Shown: positions 6,435 through 14,034, numbered from the stretch's first letter. The stretch: 15,294 bases of DNA from CAYXRK01 sp964467615 (GCA_964467615.1 CAYXRK010000113.1:1-15294), one strand, 5' to 3'. The notes: generated by a model not told the origin, from the sequence alone. Translations and numbers: made by a program.

Positions 6435-7967
6435 CTAGGATCTTCCGAAGTGGCGGAGCAGGAACCCGAGATCGAGTTCAGGATACACGGGAAAGCGACC
6501 GAGCAGTTCGGCGATGCGGGCGCGCGCGGCGTCGGTGGCGGCCGGTTTGATGGAGTACTTTGCCTTGCTAACGCTTCCCGCGTTGGGGCCGGATTCGATC
6601 GATGCGGGCGCGGTATTGGCCAAGACGAGTTTGATGATGCCGGCGATTTCCTTCATCTCGTCCGCGCCCATGCCGAGCGTGGTGACGGCGGGCGTGCCGA
6701 GGCGCAGGCCACTGGTGTACCAGGGGCCGTTCGCGTCGTAGGGGAGGCTATTGCGATTGAGCGTGATGCCGCAATCGCGCAGGGCGCTCTCGGCTTGGCG
6801 TCCGGTGAGGCCGAAGCGGGTGACGTTAATTAGTAATAGGTGATTGTCCGTGCCGCCGGTGGCAACGTCCATCCCTTCGGCGACACAGGCCGCGGCGAGC
6901 ACGGAAGCGTTGGCCTGGATCTCGTGCGCGTAGGTCTTGAACTCGGGCGTGTTGGCTTCGGTGAACGCGACGGCCTTCGCCGCCATGACGTGGGGGAGAG
7001 GCCCACCCATGACGAGGGGGCAGCCTTTGTCGACAGCCTCGCGGAATTCCTCGGTGCAGAGGACAATGCCGCCGCGTGGCCCGCGCAGAGTTTTGTGGGT
7101 GGTAGACGTGACGACTTGGGCGTGTAGGACGGGGTTGTAGTCGCCTTCGAACACGCCTCCCGCGACGAGACCGGCGAAATGGGCCATGTCGACCATGAGG
7201 ACCGCGCCCGCCTTGTCGGCGATTCGGCGCATGCGGGCGAAATCGATGGCGCGGGGATAGGCGCTGTAGCCGGCGAGCAGAATCAGTGGCTTGAGTTCGA
7301 GGGCTTGCCGCTCGATGGCGTCGTAGTCGAGCAAGCCAGTGGCGCGATCTACGCCGTAAGAGTGCGCCTCGAACATTTGCGCGGACACGTTGTGGCGGTA
7401 GCCGTGCGTGAGGTGGCCGCCGGCGTAGTAGTCCATACCGAGCATGCGTTGGTTGCCGTTGGCCTGGCGGACGGCGTTCCAGTCTGCTTGCGAAAGTTCG
7501 GAGGGGTTCGTCTGACCGAGGCGTGCCAGCGCGGGGGCTTGGACGCGCGTTACGAGGATCGCCCAGAACGCGATGAGGTTCGCGTCCGCGCCGCTGTGCG
7601 GTTGCACGAAGGCGTGCTCGACGCCGAACAACGTTTTGGCTTGTTCGGCGGCATAGGTCTCGATGTCGTCGACGTTGTCGCAACCGGCGTAGAAGCGGTG
7701 GCCGGAGTAGCCTTCGGCGTACTTGTCGGTGAGGAGGTTGCCCATCGCGAGTTGCGTCGCGAGGGAACAATAGTTTTCGCTCGCGATCAACTTGAGGTTC
7801 GCGCGCTGGTCGGCGAGTTCCTGCACGATTGACGCCGCGATGCCGGGGGCGGCCCGCGCGACTTCGGTCAGACTTGCGATGTACGCGGCGAAGCCGGCGT
7901 CGATGTCATCGCGCGGCGTGTTCGCCAAGTATTCGGAAAGAGCGCTCGACGTCATCGAGGCCGGCAT
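6435..7967 (-). CDS. glyA: Serine hydroxymethyltransferase, long form
   Basis: A 510-aa PLP enzyme that interconverts serine and glycine with tetrahydrofolate, supplying one-carbon units in the cytoplasm. Signatures are LKLIASEN (58-65), the YAEGYSGHRFYAGCDNVDDIE block (83-103), VQPHSGADAN (121-130), the MVDMAHFAGLVAGG segment (258-271), and VVTSTTHKTLRGPRGG with the PLP lysine at K292. It is about 90 residues longer than the standard bacterial enzyme, mostly from an insert between SGADANLIAFWAI and the HLTHGYR region (about 138-177) plus a longer N-terminus. Similar long forms are known in chlamydiae and spirochaetes. The start at ATG 7967 is supported by a G-run (minus-strand GGGGGGA) about 6 nt upstream; ATG 7955 is an alternative. 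dnaJ follows 169 bp downstream. Confidence 0.95.
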   Translation of the reverse strand: MPASMTSSALSEYLANTPRDDIDAGFAAYIASLTEVARAAPGIAASIVQELADQRANLKLIASENYCSLATQLAMGNLLTDKYAEGYSGHRFYAGCDNVDDIETYAAEQAKTLFGVEHAFVQPHSGADANLIAFWAILVTRVQAPALARLGQTNPSELSQADWNAVRQANGNQRMLGMDYYAGGHLTHGYRHNVSAQMFEAHSYGVDRATGLLDYDAIERQALELKPLILLAGYSAYPRAIDFARMRRIADKAGAVLMVDMAHFAGLVAGGVFEGDYNPVLHAQVVTSTTHKTLRGPRGGIVLCTEEFREAVDKGCPLVMGGPLPHVMAAKAVAFTEANTPEFKTYAHEIQANASVLAAACVAEGMDVATGGTDNHLLLINVTRFGLTGRQAESALRDCGITLNRNSLPYDANGPWYTSGLRLGTPAVTTLGMGADEMKEIAGIIKLVLANTAPASIESGPNAGSVSKAKYSIKPAATDAARARIAELLGRFPVYPELDLGFLLRHFGRS

Positions 7968-7974
7968 GGAATGG

Positions 7975-7981
7975 TCCCCCC
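7975..7981 (-). promoter_or_regulatory. Ribosome binding site deciding the glyA start
   Basis: The minus strand reads GGGGGGA over 7981-7975, ending 7 nt before the ATG at 7967. This favours that start over the in-frame ATG at 7955 and over the longer upstream open frame. Confidence 0.5.
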
Positions 7982-7998
7982 CACGAGAAACAGTGTGC

Positions 7999-8029
7999 AG
8001 CGCCAACGCGAAGAGTATGCCTTGGCGCT
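7999..8029. promoter_or_regulatory. 8-bp inverted repeat flanking the putative glyA -10
   Basis: AGCGCCAA (7999-8006) and TTGGCGCT (8022-8029) are perfect inverted copies separated by 15 bp. Between them on the minus strand is CATACT (8019-8014), a candidate glyA -10 box, with TTCAAT (8042-8037; only 3 of 6 to the -35 consensus) 17 bp upstream. The layout fits an operator over a promoter, or a leader hairpin. The regulator is unknown. Confidence 0.3.
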
Positions 8030-8138
8030 TGGGTTGATTGAAAGTCCCGCGCGGAATGCGCGGCGTTCCTGCGCGCGATGTTGGATCGAGAGCGGACTTG
8101 GTCTCAAGGGGACCTGTGTTGTCGGCGTTTCGGAGGTC

Positions 8139-8167
8139 TTGACAAGATTGCGAAGGCAAATCATACT
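8139..8167 (+). promoter_or_regulatory. Sigma70-type promoter of the metal-uptake operon
   Basis: A perfect TTGACA at 8139-8144, a 17-bp spacer and CATACT at 8162-8167 (4 of 6 to TATAAT). The expected transcription start is about 8173-8175, directly before the ATG at 8176, so the mRNA would be essentially leaderless for the first gene. Confidence 0.6.
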
Positions 8168-8175
8168 GGCTAGTT

Positions 8176-8469
8176 ATGGGTCTTCGACGTTCAAGCTGGA
8201 CGATGAACCTCGTGTTGGTCGCCGTATTGTGCTCGGGTGCGGTGTTCGTGCTCGTGCCGCACGCGCACGGGCCGGCGTCGTCGAACCAGATCGATCAGGG
8301 ATGCATTCTTTGTCCCTTGCTGCTGGGCCTCGCGGGCCAAGTGCAGTCGCCGATCGCGGCGTACCTCTCGCCGGCGATCCTCAGCGGCGATACGCCGGTC
8401 CTCTCCGACGAGTTTCGCTCGTGTGACGTTCCTCGCGTCACCTCTACGCGCGCACCTCCCGCCGCGTAA
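8176..8469 (+). CDS. Small His/Cys secreted or membrane protein of a metal-uptake operon
   Basis: A 97-aa protein with a basic start (R4, R5), one hydrophobic segment (about 11-27) and then a probable metal-ligand patch: PHAHG (H29, H31) and DQGCILCP (C43, C46). A second, mildly hydrophobic stretch follows at about 47-65, and the tail is Pro/Ala-rich. The layout (short, one signal-like helix, His residues, then CxxC) resembles DUF2946-type small proteins found beside metal transporters, but I cannot assign the family firmly. It is first in the operon and 68 bp before the outer-membrane protein gene. ATG 8176 has no Shine-Dalgarno, as expected if the transcript is leaderless. ATG 8203 (residue 10) is an alternative start but would remove the two arginines. 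A role in metal binding or delivery is inference. Confidence 0.65.
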   Translation: MGLRRSSWTMNLVLVAVLCSGAVFVLVPHAHGPASSNQIDQGCILCPLLLGLAGQVQSPIAAYLSPAILSGDTPVLSDEFRSCDVPRVTSTRAPPAA

Positions 8470-8492
8470 TCTTCCTCGCTTTCCTTTCTGAT

Positions 8493-8530
8493 TTCCGCGG
8501 AAGAACCGCAGGACGACGTCCTCGCACGAG
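8493..8530 (+). other. Palindromes ahead of the porin-like gene
   Basis: The 68-bp gap holds a perfect palindrome TTCCGCGGAA (8493-8502) and a small hairpin AGGAC/GTCCT (8510-8514 with 8518-8522, 3-nt loop) just before the GAGGT ribosome binding site of the next gene. This could affect translation or RNA stability within the operon; the evidence is structural only. Confidence 0.25.
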
Positions 8531-8537
8531 GTAGACC

Positions 8538-9830
8538 ATGGGAGCCAAGCCGCTCGTATTTATTTTTTCGACGTTGATGGCCGCCGGTGTGTGTTATGCC
8601 GGGCCGGGTGTTGATTCGCAATTTCAGGAACTGAACAAAAAAATCGACGCGTTGACGCAAACGATTCAATCGCTGTCCACCACCGTGGGCCAACAGCAAA
8701 CGAGGATCGAGTCGTTGGAACGCGAGAACGCGGCGCTCAAGGCGCAACCGCCCGCGATTCCGCCGCCCGCGGTTTCCGCGCCGGCGTTAGGCCAAACGGG
8801 CGGCCGCACGGGGCAATCCTTCAATCCCGACATCGGCGTGCTGATCGATGTGACCGCGATGTTGAGCGAGAGCCGGGAGGACGAGGAAGGTAACGATAAG
8901 CTAAGCGTTCGCGAACTCGAACTTTTGATCGGCCATGACATCGATCCGTATGGCCGGTTTGATTCGACGATCACGCTGTCGGATTTCGAGGACGTGGACA
9001 TCGAGGAAGCCTACATCACCTACTGGGACCTGCCGTGGGACCTACAATTGCGGCTGGGCCGCTTTCGCCAAAAGCTTGGCAAGCAGGTAAGCGTACACCG
9101 AGACCAATTGTTTACGGTCGACGAACCTCTCGTCGTCGCGAACTATTTCGGCCCGGAGGGCCTCTTCCGAACGGGCGTCGAGTTCTCGCGCTTTCTCCCG
9201 ACGCTGTCGGACAAGTTGACGCAAGAACTCACGGCCGGGGTGATGGAAGGCGGTGTGGGCGAAGACGGTTCCTTGTTCGGCGAGACGCGGCGGCGGCCGT
9301 CGTTCTACGTTCACTTGAAAAACTTTTTCGACATCTCGCCGAACACCAGTTTCGAGTTGGGCGGCACGTACCTGCGGGGATCGTCGGACGCCGACGCCAA
9401 CAACGAGGTCGGGCTCTTCGGGGTCGACGCGACGCTGAAACACAAGTTCGAAACGGCGTCCCGCGAGATTACGCTTCAGTCTGAGCTTTACGCGCAGCAG
9501 CGCCAGGAAACCGTTTTACTCACGGACGACGGCAGCTTCCGGTATTTCAACGACGACCCCTACGGCTTCTACACGCTGTTCAATTACAAGCACTCGATCC
9601 GTTGGGAGTTCGGCGCGCGGTACGACTACGTACAGCCGGTCAGCCTCAGGCTGAACGGAGGGGGCGGCGCGGACCAGGCGTACAGCGCGTACGCGACCTT
9701 TCACCAGAGCGAGTTCGTGCGGTTGCGCGCGCAATACGAGCACGTCCAATTCGCGTCTGGCGGCGATGATGACCGCCTGATGTTCCAAGGCACCTACATT
9801 GTCGGCGTCCATAAGCACGTCATCAAATGA
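8538..9830 (+). CDS. Outer-membrane porin-like protein with coiled-coil N-terminus
   Basis: A 430-aa exported protein. The signal peptide is about 1-22 (VFIFSTLMAAGVCYA, cut near A22). Residues about 26-67 form a heptad-rich coiled coil (FQELNKKIDALTQTIQSLSTTVGQQQTRIESLERENAALKA, written in two stretches around Q45), followed by a Pro/Ala linker (70-83). The rest is a run of alternating, aromatic-edged strands typical of a beta-barrel: DLQLRLGRFRQKLG, SFYVHLKNFFDI, TSFELGGTYLRG and IRWEFGARYDYVQPVSLRL. LRLGRFRQKLGKQ is reminiscent of phosphate-selective-type porins. The C-terminus (VHKHVIK) lacks the usual terminal aromatic. GAGGT at 8528-8532 supports ATG 8538. It lies between a His/Cys small protein and a zinc-binding protein, so it may pass metal ions or chelates through the outer membrane (inference). 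Confidence 0.75.
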   Translation: MGAKPLVFIFSTLMAAGVCYAGPGVDSQFQELNKKIDALTQTIQSLSTTVGQQQTRIESLERENAALKAQPPAIPPPAVSAPALGQTGGRTGQSFNPDIGVLIDVTAMLSESREDEEGNDKLSVRELELLIGHDIDPYGRFDSTITLSDFEDVDIEEAYITYWDLPWDLQLRLGRFRQKLGKQVSVHRDQLFTVDEPLVVANYFGPEGLFRTGVEFSRFLPTLSDKLTQELTAGVMEGGVGEDGSLFGETRRRPSFYVHLKNFFDISPNTSFELGGTYLRGSSDADANNEVGLFGVDATLKHKFETASREITLQSELYAQQRQETVLLTDDGSFRYFNDDPYGFYTLFNYKHSIRWEFGARYDYVQPVSLRLNGGGGADQAYSAYATFHQSEFVRLRAQYEHVQFASGGDDDRLMFQGTYIVGVHKHVIK

Positions 9831-9845
9831 CGTTAAGGAGGGTAA

Positions 9846-10757
9846 ATGAATCCAAAGAACGTAGTTCTAACACTGTTCGCCTGTCTTCTGGGCGTATCTG
9901 CGGCACATGCCGCCTCCGGGCTCAAAGTCGTGGCAACGCTCGCAACGTTTGGAGATCTTGTTAAGACGATCGGCGGCGACGCGGTCACGGTGACGTCGAT
10001 CGCCGCGCCCAAATTCAACCCGCACTTCATCGAGCCCAGGCCAAGCGACGTGCTGAATGTAAAACGGGCGACTGTGTTCGCGCACGCCGGCCTTGACCTC
10101 GAAGCGTGGCGCGGTCCTCTAATGGATGCCGCGGGAAACACCGGCGCGCGTCCAGGGAGCGCGGGCGATCTCGACCTTTCGCGCGGCATCCCATTACTCG
10201 AGGTGCCGAGCGCGAACATCTCGCGCGCGCAGGGCGACATCCACCTCTTCGGAAACCCGCACTATTGGGTCAGCCCCGAGAATGCACGGATTATGGCGCA
10301 GACGATCGCCGCCAAGTTGTCAGAGGTGGATCCGGCAAACCAGACGAAGTACGAACAAAATCTCGCCGCGTTCCTTTCGCGTCTCGACCCGAAAATCGCC
10401 GAATGGAAAGAAAAAGCGAAGCCCTTGGCGGGAATGGAATTGGTCGGCTACCACAAGTCATGGCCCTATTTGATGAACTTCCTGGGGCTCAAGATGGAGC
10501 AATTCCTCGAACCGAAACCGGGGATTCCCCCCTCTCCGCAGCAGATGGAATTCCTGAAGAACTACATGAAGGCGAACGGCATCAAGGCCATCGTCACGTC
10601 GAGTTACTTCTCGGACAAGGCGGCGCAGTCGCTGGCGAACGATACGGGGGCGAAAGTCCTTTTGCTCGCGCAGATTGTTGGCGAAACGAAGGAAGCGACG
10701 GACTACATCGCGATGATCGACTACGACGTCAACGCGCTGATAGACGCGCTGAAATAG
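9846..10757 (+). CDS. Zinc/metal ABC transporter substrate-binding protein (ZnuA-like)
   Basis: A 303-aa cluster-A-I binding protein (ZnuA/TroA superfamily) with a clear signal peptide (about 1-22, ending AHA). Conserved features are VVATLATFGDLVKTIGG (28-44), NPHFIEPRPSD with H60, FGNPHYW with H139, and GYHKSWPYL with H203. Three histidines at these places are the zinc ligands in ZnuA-type proteins, so zinc is the likely substrate. The acidic ligand found near the C-terminus in Mn/Fe-type members is not evident: the region after ANDTGAKVLLL reads AQIVGE. No His-rich loop is present. AAGGAGG at 9835-9841 precedes the ATG. The gene begins 15 bp after the porin-like gene and 12 bp before the permease gene, which defines the operon. 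It is expected in the periplasm. Confidence 0.9.
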   Translation: MNPKNVVLTLFACLLGVSAAHAASGLKVVATLATFGDLVKTIGGDAVTVTSIAAPKFNPHFIEPRPSDVLNVKRATVFAHAGLDLEAWRGPLMDAAGNTGARPGSAGDLDLSRGIPLLEVPSANISRAQGDIHLFGNPHYWVSPENARIMAQTIAAKLSEVDPANQTKYEQNLAAFLSRLDPKIAEWKEKAKPLAGMELVGYHKSWPYLMNFLGLKMEQFLEPKPGIPPSPQQMEFLKNYMKANGIKAIVTSSYFSDKAAQSLANDTGAKVLLLAQIVGETKEATDYIAMIDYDVNALIDALK

Positions 10758-10769
10758 GAGTATTCCGTC

Positions 10770-11591
10770 TTGTTGGACTTTCTCACCCTGATGGCCAAGC
10801 CGTTCCTCGCCTGCGTCATTCTTTGCGGAATTCACGTGTACTTGGGATTGCACATCGTGGATCGCGGCGTCATTTTCGTTGACCTGGCCCTCGCGCAGGT
10901 GGCCGCGTTTGGTGCGACAGTAGGACTGCTGTGGGGCTTTGAATTGCACTCGACGCAAAGCTACTTTTGCGCGCTCGGCTTTACGTTCGTTGGCGCGGCG
11001 TTCTTTTCGATGACGCGGTCCCGGCGGCCGCTGGTACCGCACGAGGCCATCATAGGTATTGTGTATGCGATCTCGGCCGCCGGATCAATCCTTGTTCTGA
11101 GCCGCGCGGCGGAAGGGGGCGAGGAATTAAAGGCGATTCTCGTCGGTCATCTCCTCTTCACGGACTGGCACGAGATCATTGTTCTGTTCGTTCTGTATGG
11201 CGTCCTTGGAATTGCGCATTGGTTCGCGCGCGGCCCACTCCTGATGATTTCCGAGGATCCGGAACGGGCCTTTCGCACGGGAGTTCGCGTCCGCTGGTGG
11301 GATTTTTTCTTCTACGCGACCTTCGGGCTCGTCGTCACCAGCGCGGTGCAAATCGCGGGCGTCCTACTGGTGTTCGCGTTGCTCGTGGTGCCGTCCGTTT
11401 GCGCGGTCTACCTGACGAAGGGGGTGGGGCGGCGGTTGTTCGTTGGTTGGATCAGCGCGTTGCTCACGAGCGCGGTGGGAATTACGCTCTCGTACTTCGT
11501 CGATCTGCCGACGGGCGCGACGGTTGTTTGCGCGTTCGGAATCTGCCTCGCCGTTTGTGCGTCGTTGCGGCCTTTCCTCGTCAAAGTGTGA
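10770..11591 (+). CDS. Metal ABC transporter permease (ABC-3 family, ZnuB-like)
   Basis: A 273-aa integral inner-membrane protein with about seven to eight hydrophobic helices. Family features include GIHVYLGLHIVDRGVIFVDLALAQVAAFGATVG near the N-terminus (split here around G37) and the conserved cytoplasmic and helix segment GVLLVFALLVVPSVCAVYL near 208-226. It starts at TTG 10770, supported by AGGAG at 10756-10760, 9 nt upstream. It follows the zinc-binding protein gene by 12 bp. No ATP-binding-cassette gene is present beside it; the next gene is convergent. The permease must therefore recruit an ATPase encoded elsewhere. Zinc rather than manganese is inferred from the neighbouring binding protein. 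Confidence 0.9.
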   Translation: MLDFLTLMAKPFLACVILCGIHVYLGLHIVDRGVIFVDLALAQVAAFGATVGLLWGFELHSTQSYFCALGFTFVGAAFFSMTRSRRPLVPHEAIIGIVYAISAAGSILVLSRAAEGGEELKAILVGHLLFTDWHEIIVLFVLYGVLGIAHWFARGPLLMISEDPERAFRTGVRVRWWDFFFYATFGLVVTSAVQIAGVLLVFALLVVPSVCAVYLTKGVGRRLFVGWISALLTSAVGITLSYFVDLPTGATVVCAFGICLAVCASLRPFLVKV

Positions 11592-11610
11592 TCGGCGTGG
11601 GTCGCGCCGA
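11592..11610. terminator. Candidate hairpin terminator between convergent genes
   Basis: TCGGCG (11592-11597) and CGCCGA (11605-11610) form a perfect 6-bp stem with a 7-nt loop, in the 27-bp gap between the permease stop and the stop of the opposite large gene. Only a weak T-rich stretch follows. It may serve both strands. Confidence 0.35.
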
Positions 11611-11618
11611 ATGCGTTC

Positions 11619-14027
11619 TTACATGTTTTGAATCGGCACGAAAGACTTGCGATCCTTCGCCACCAACCCGAGCGAGAGAGCTAGTGCAATGAGATCACCA
11701 ACCGGCGAACTCTGGCGAGGATTGCCATTGTCCGCCGCGCATCCCTCGCCTTCTCCCTCGCCTTCTCCCTCACCGCCGACTGGGTCTTCGACTTCCACGT
11801 CGACGACGGTCAAGTCCCCCGAGGTGACCGAAATCATGGCCGTGCCGCTCAATCCATCGGCGGCAACGCGCACGGTGTAGTCACCGGATTCGATTCCTGG
11901 AAAAGAATAAATCCCCGACACATCGGTGAAAACGATGTAATGGTCCTGATCCGTACTGATAATTACTTGCGCCCCCTCTATCGGGTCGCCGGTGCCCCCA
12001 TCGGTGATCGTACCGGTGACCCCGCCGGGAAACGTAAACTTGCGGACCAATTCGAAGTCCACTTCCGCGCCGTCAACGTCATCCGGGTCGATCTCCAGCA
12101 CTATTTCGGCCGGCTCGAATTGGGAAGCGAAGAACTCGAGCGTAACCTCGACCGTACCCTTCGAGATTTTCGCCGGAAGGAAAAGTTCGTACGATCCTGA
12201 TGCGCAGGTGTACGTGCGCGCCACCATGCTGCCACCGACGAGCGCATCCACCCGAACGCCGCCGAGTGGCAGTCCGGTCACGGAATCAGTTACCAGGCCG
12301 AACACCGCGCCCGTCTGGTCGGAGAGTTCCTCGAGCACGATTTCAGGATCAAACGGGGTGCCTGCGATGAGATCGAACTCGATAATCTCTCCATCGAATC
12401 CCGGCGCGTACGTCTCGATTTCGTATCCCGCACCGGCGGGTAGCAGCGGAAAGCCGAATTCCCGGTTCGCGTCGGCCACGGCAGTCGCCACGACGACCCC
12501 GTCACGCCGCACGACCAACGCCACACAGTCCGAATTGACACTCCCGCTGATTTCGCCCTCGCCCCCGCTCACATCTGCGCTGGTAGACACCAAAATATCC
12601 TCGTCCGTGCCGATCGTTCCCCCGAGGGTGTCGGCGGAGTACCACACGGCGACCCAGTTGCCTCCGCCGTCCGTGGCCACCTCAGGATAACCGTCAAACC
12701 CCGAATCGGAGGCGGCATTGGTGTTGAGTGCGGCCGGGGCCGTCCACGCGGCCCCGTTGTTCGTCGAGCGCGAAACCAGAATATCTTCGTCCGTGCCGAT
12801 CGTGCCCCCGAGGTCGTCGTTGGATCGCCACACGGCGACCCAGTTGCCCCCGTCGTCTGTGGTCACTTGAGGATTGTAATCAGATCCCGAATCCGCGGCG
12901 GCGTTCGTGTTGAGCGCGGCCTGGGCCGTCCATGTCGCCCCGTTGTCCGTCGAGCGCGAAACCAAAATATCTCCGTCCGTGCCGATCGTCCCCCCGAGCG
13001 AGTCGTAGGAAAACCACACGGCGACCCAGTTGCCCGCGCCGTCTGTGGTCACTTGAGGACTGTAGTCATCCAAAGAATCCGCGGCGGCGTTGGTGTTGAG
13101 CGCGGCCTGGGCCGTCCATGTCGCCCCGTTGTCCGTCGAGCGTGAAACCAAAATATCGCCGTCCGCGCCGATCGTTCCATCGAGCGTGTCGTAGGAGTGC
13201 CACGCGGCGACCCAGTTGCCCCCGCCGTCCGTGGTCACTTGAGGATACCAGTCTTCGCCCGAATCGGAGGCGGCGTTCGTGTTGAGCGCGGCCGGGACCG
13301 TCCACGTGGTCCCGTTGTCCGTGGAGCTCGAAACCAAAATATCGAGGTCCATGCCGATCGTCCCCCCGAGGCCGTCGTTGGAATGCCAGACGACGACCCA
13401 GTTGCCCCCTCCGTCCGCGGTCACTTGAGGATAACCGTCAATCCCCGAATCGGAGGCGGCGTTCGTGTTGAGCGCGGCCGGGGCCGTCCACGCGCCCCCG
13501 TTGTCCGTCGAGCGCGAAACGAAAATATCTGATTCCCCGCCGATCGTCCCCCCGAGCGAGTCGGAGGAACCCCACACCGCGACCCAGTTGCCCCCGCCGC
13601 CCGTGGTCACTTGAGGACGAGAGTCATCCCCCGAATCGGTGGCCGCGTTCGTGTTGAGCGCGGCCGGGGCCGTCCACGTGGCCCCGTTGTCCGTCGAGCG
13701 CGAAACCAAAATATCGAAGTCCGTGCCGATCGTTCCCCCGAGGTCGTCGTCGGAGGACCACACGGCGAGCCAGTTGCCCCCGCCGTCCGTGGTCACTTGA
13801 GGATCGAAGTCACGCCCCGAATCGGTGGCGGCGTTTGTGTTCAGCGCCGCGGGATCGCCGAAGCCCATGACCGCATGCGCCGTGTTCGCGCCAAAGGACA
13901 ACGCTGTCAGCATCAGTGCGACAGACTTCCCTGATCGCCCCGATCCATAGGCCCTGCCGCGATGATGCGCGGCCCCAATCAGACCATCGCGCACACGAAC
14001 ACCAACCTCGACAATTCGCGTGATCAC
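11619..14027 (-). CDS. Exported Asp-box repeat (beta-propeller) protein with Ig-like domains and C-terminal anchor
   Basis: An 802-aa surface or secreted protein. GTG 14027 is chosen because the minus strand has GGGAGGG (14041-14035) 7 nt upstream; a TTG at 14078 would lengthen it by 17 residues. A long signal peptide ends in VALMLTALSFGANTAHA (about 36-52). Residues about 59-492 are seven tandem 62-aa repeats, each with a PQVTTDGGGNWVAVW strand and an Asp-box (SRSTDNGATW), the motif of sialidase/BNR propellers; the last repeat has lost its Asp-box. Three carboxypeptidase-regulatory-like domains follow (SGSVNSDC.., GLVTDSVTGLPLGGVRV.., GTITDGGTGDPIEGAQV..). The end is a Gly-Glu repeat (about 751-762), Cys763, a hydrophobic stretch (GDLIALALSLGLVA) and basic residues. 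Sialidase catalytic residues are not apparent, so it is more likely a binding or structural protein than an enzyme. Confidence 0.8.
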   Translation of the reverse strand: MITRIVEVGVRVRDGLIGAAHHRGRAYGSGRSGKSVALMLTALSFGANTAHAVMGFGDPAALNTNAATDSGRDFDPQVTTDGGGNWLAVWSSDDDLGGTIGTDFDILVSRSTDNGATWTAPAALNTNAATDSGDDSRPQVTTGGGGNWVAVWGSSDSLGGTIGGESDIFVSRSTDNGGAWTAPAALNTNAASDSGIDGYPQVTADGGGNWVVVWHSNDGLGGTIGMDLDILVSSSTDNGTTWTVPAALNTNAASDSGEDWYPQVTTDGGGNWVAAWHSYDTLDGTIGADGDILVSRSTDNGATWTAQAALNTNAAADSLDDYSPQVTTDGAGNWVAVWFSYDSLGGTIGTDGDILVSRSTDNGATWTAQAALNTNAAADSGSDYNPQVTTDDGGNWVAVWRSNDDLGGTIGTDEDILVSRSTNNGAAWTAPAALNTNAASDSGFDGYPEVATDGGGNWVAVWYSADTLGGTIGTDEDILVSTSADVSGGEGEISGSVNSDCVALVVRRDGVVVATAVADANREFGFPLLPAGAGYEIETYAPGFDGEIIEFDLIAGTPFDPEIVLEELSDQTGAVFGLVTDSVTGLPLGGVRVDALVGGSMVARTYTCASGSYELFLPAKISKGTVEVTLEFFASQFEPAEIVLEIDPDDVDGAEVDFELVRKFTFPGGVTGTITDGGTGDPIEGAQVIISTDQDHYIVFTDVSGIYSFPGIESGDYTVRVAADGLSGTAMISVTSGDLTVVDVEVEDPVGGEGEGEGEGEGCAADNGNPRQSSPVGDLIALALSLGLVAKDRKSFVPIQNM
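11745..11780 (-). repeat. DNA repeat encoding the Gly-Glu linker
   Basis: A 12-bp unit (plus strand CTCGCCTTCTCC) is repeated in tandem, with degenerate extensions, and encodes alternating Gly-Glu just before Cys763 of the Asp-box protein. Such repeats can change length by slippage. Confidence 0.6.
12552..13853 (-). repeat. Seven tandem 186-bp repeats inside the Asp-box protein gene
   Basis: The coding frame repeats exactly every 186 bp (62 codons) seven times, starting at PAALNTNAATDSG. Conserved blocks at the DNA level include GTGTTGAGCGCGGCC and CCAGTTGCCCCC on the plus strand, each recurring at the same phase. Variation concentrates in short positions (after DSG, and around VWxSxDxL). 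The seventh unit diverges at its end where the GGEGE linker begins. All copies keep frame and length, so the array is under coding constraint. Confidence 0.9.
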
Positions 14028-14034
14028 AAGACGG

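Noticed and set aside
5498..6550. 350-aa plus-strand ORF opposite dnaJ
   Set aside because: It is a shadow of the highly conserved dnaJ gene in GC-rich DNA; it has no ribosome binding site or recognisable domain.
6826..7832. Long ORFs of 314 aa (minus, other frame) and 217 aa (plus) over glyA
   Set aside because: Arg/Pro/His-rich or low-information translations overlapping a certain gene; typical GC-driven shadows.
8162..8178. Zur-like operator over the metal operon promoter
   Set aside because: Only the outer CATA/TATG arms pair; the inner positions are not symmetrical and do not match a known Zur box.
12552..13853. CRISPR-like array
   Set aside because: The period is 186 bp, the units are coding and in frame throughout, and there are no short repeats with unique spacers.
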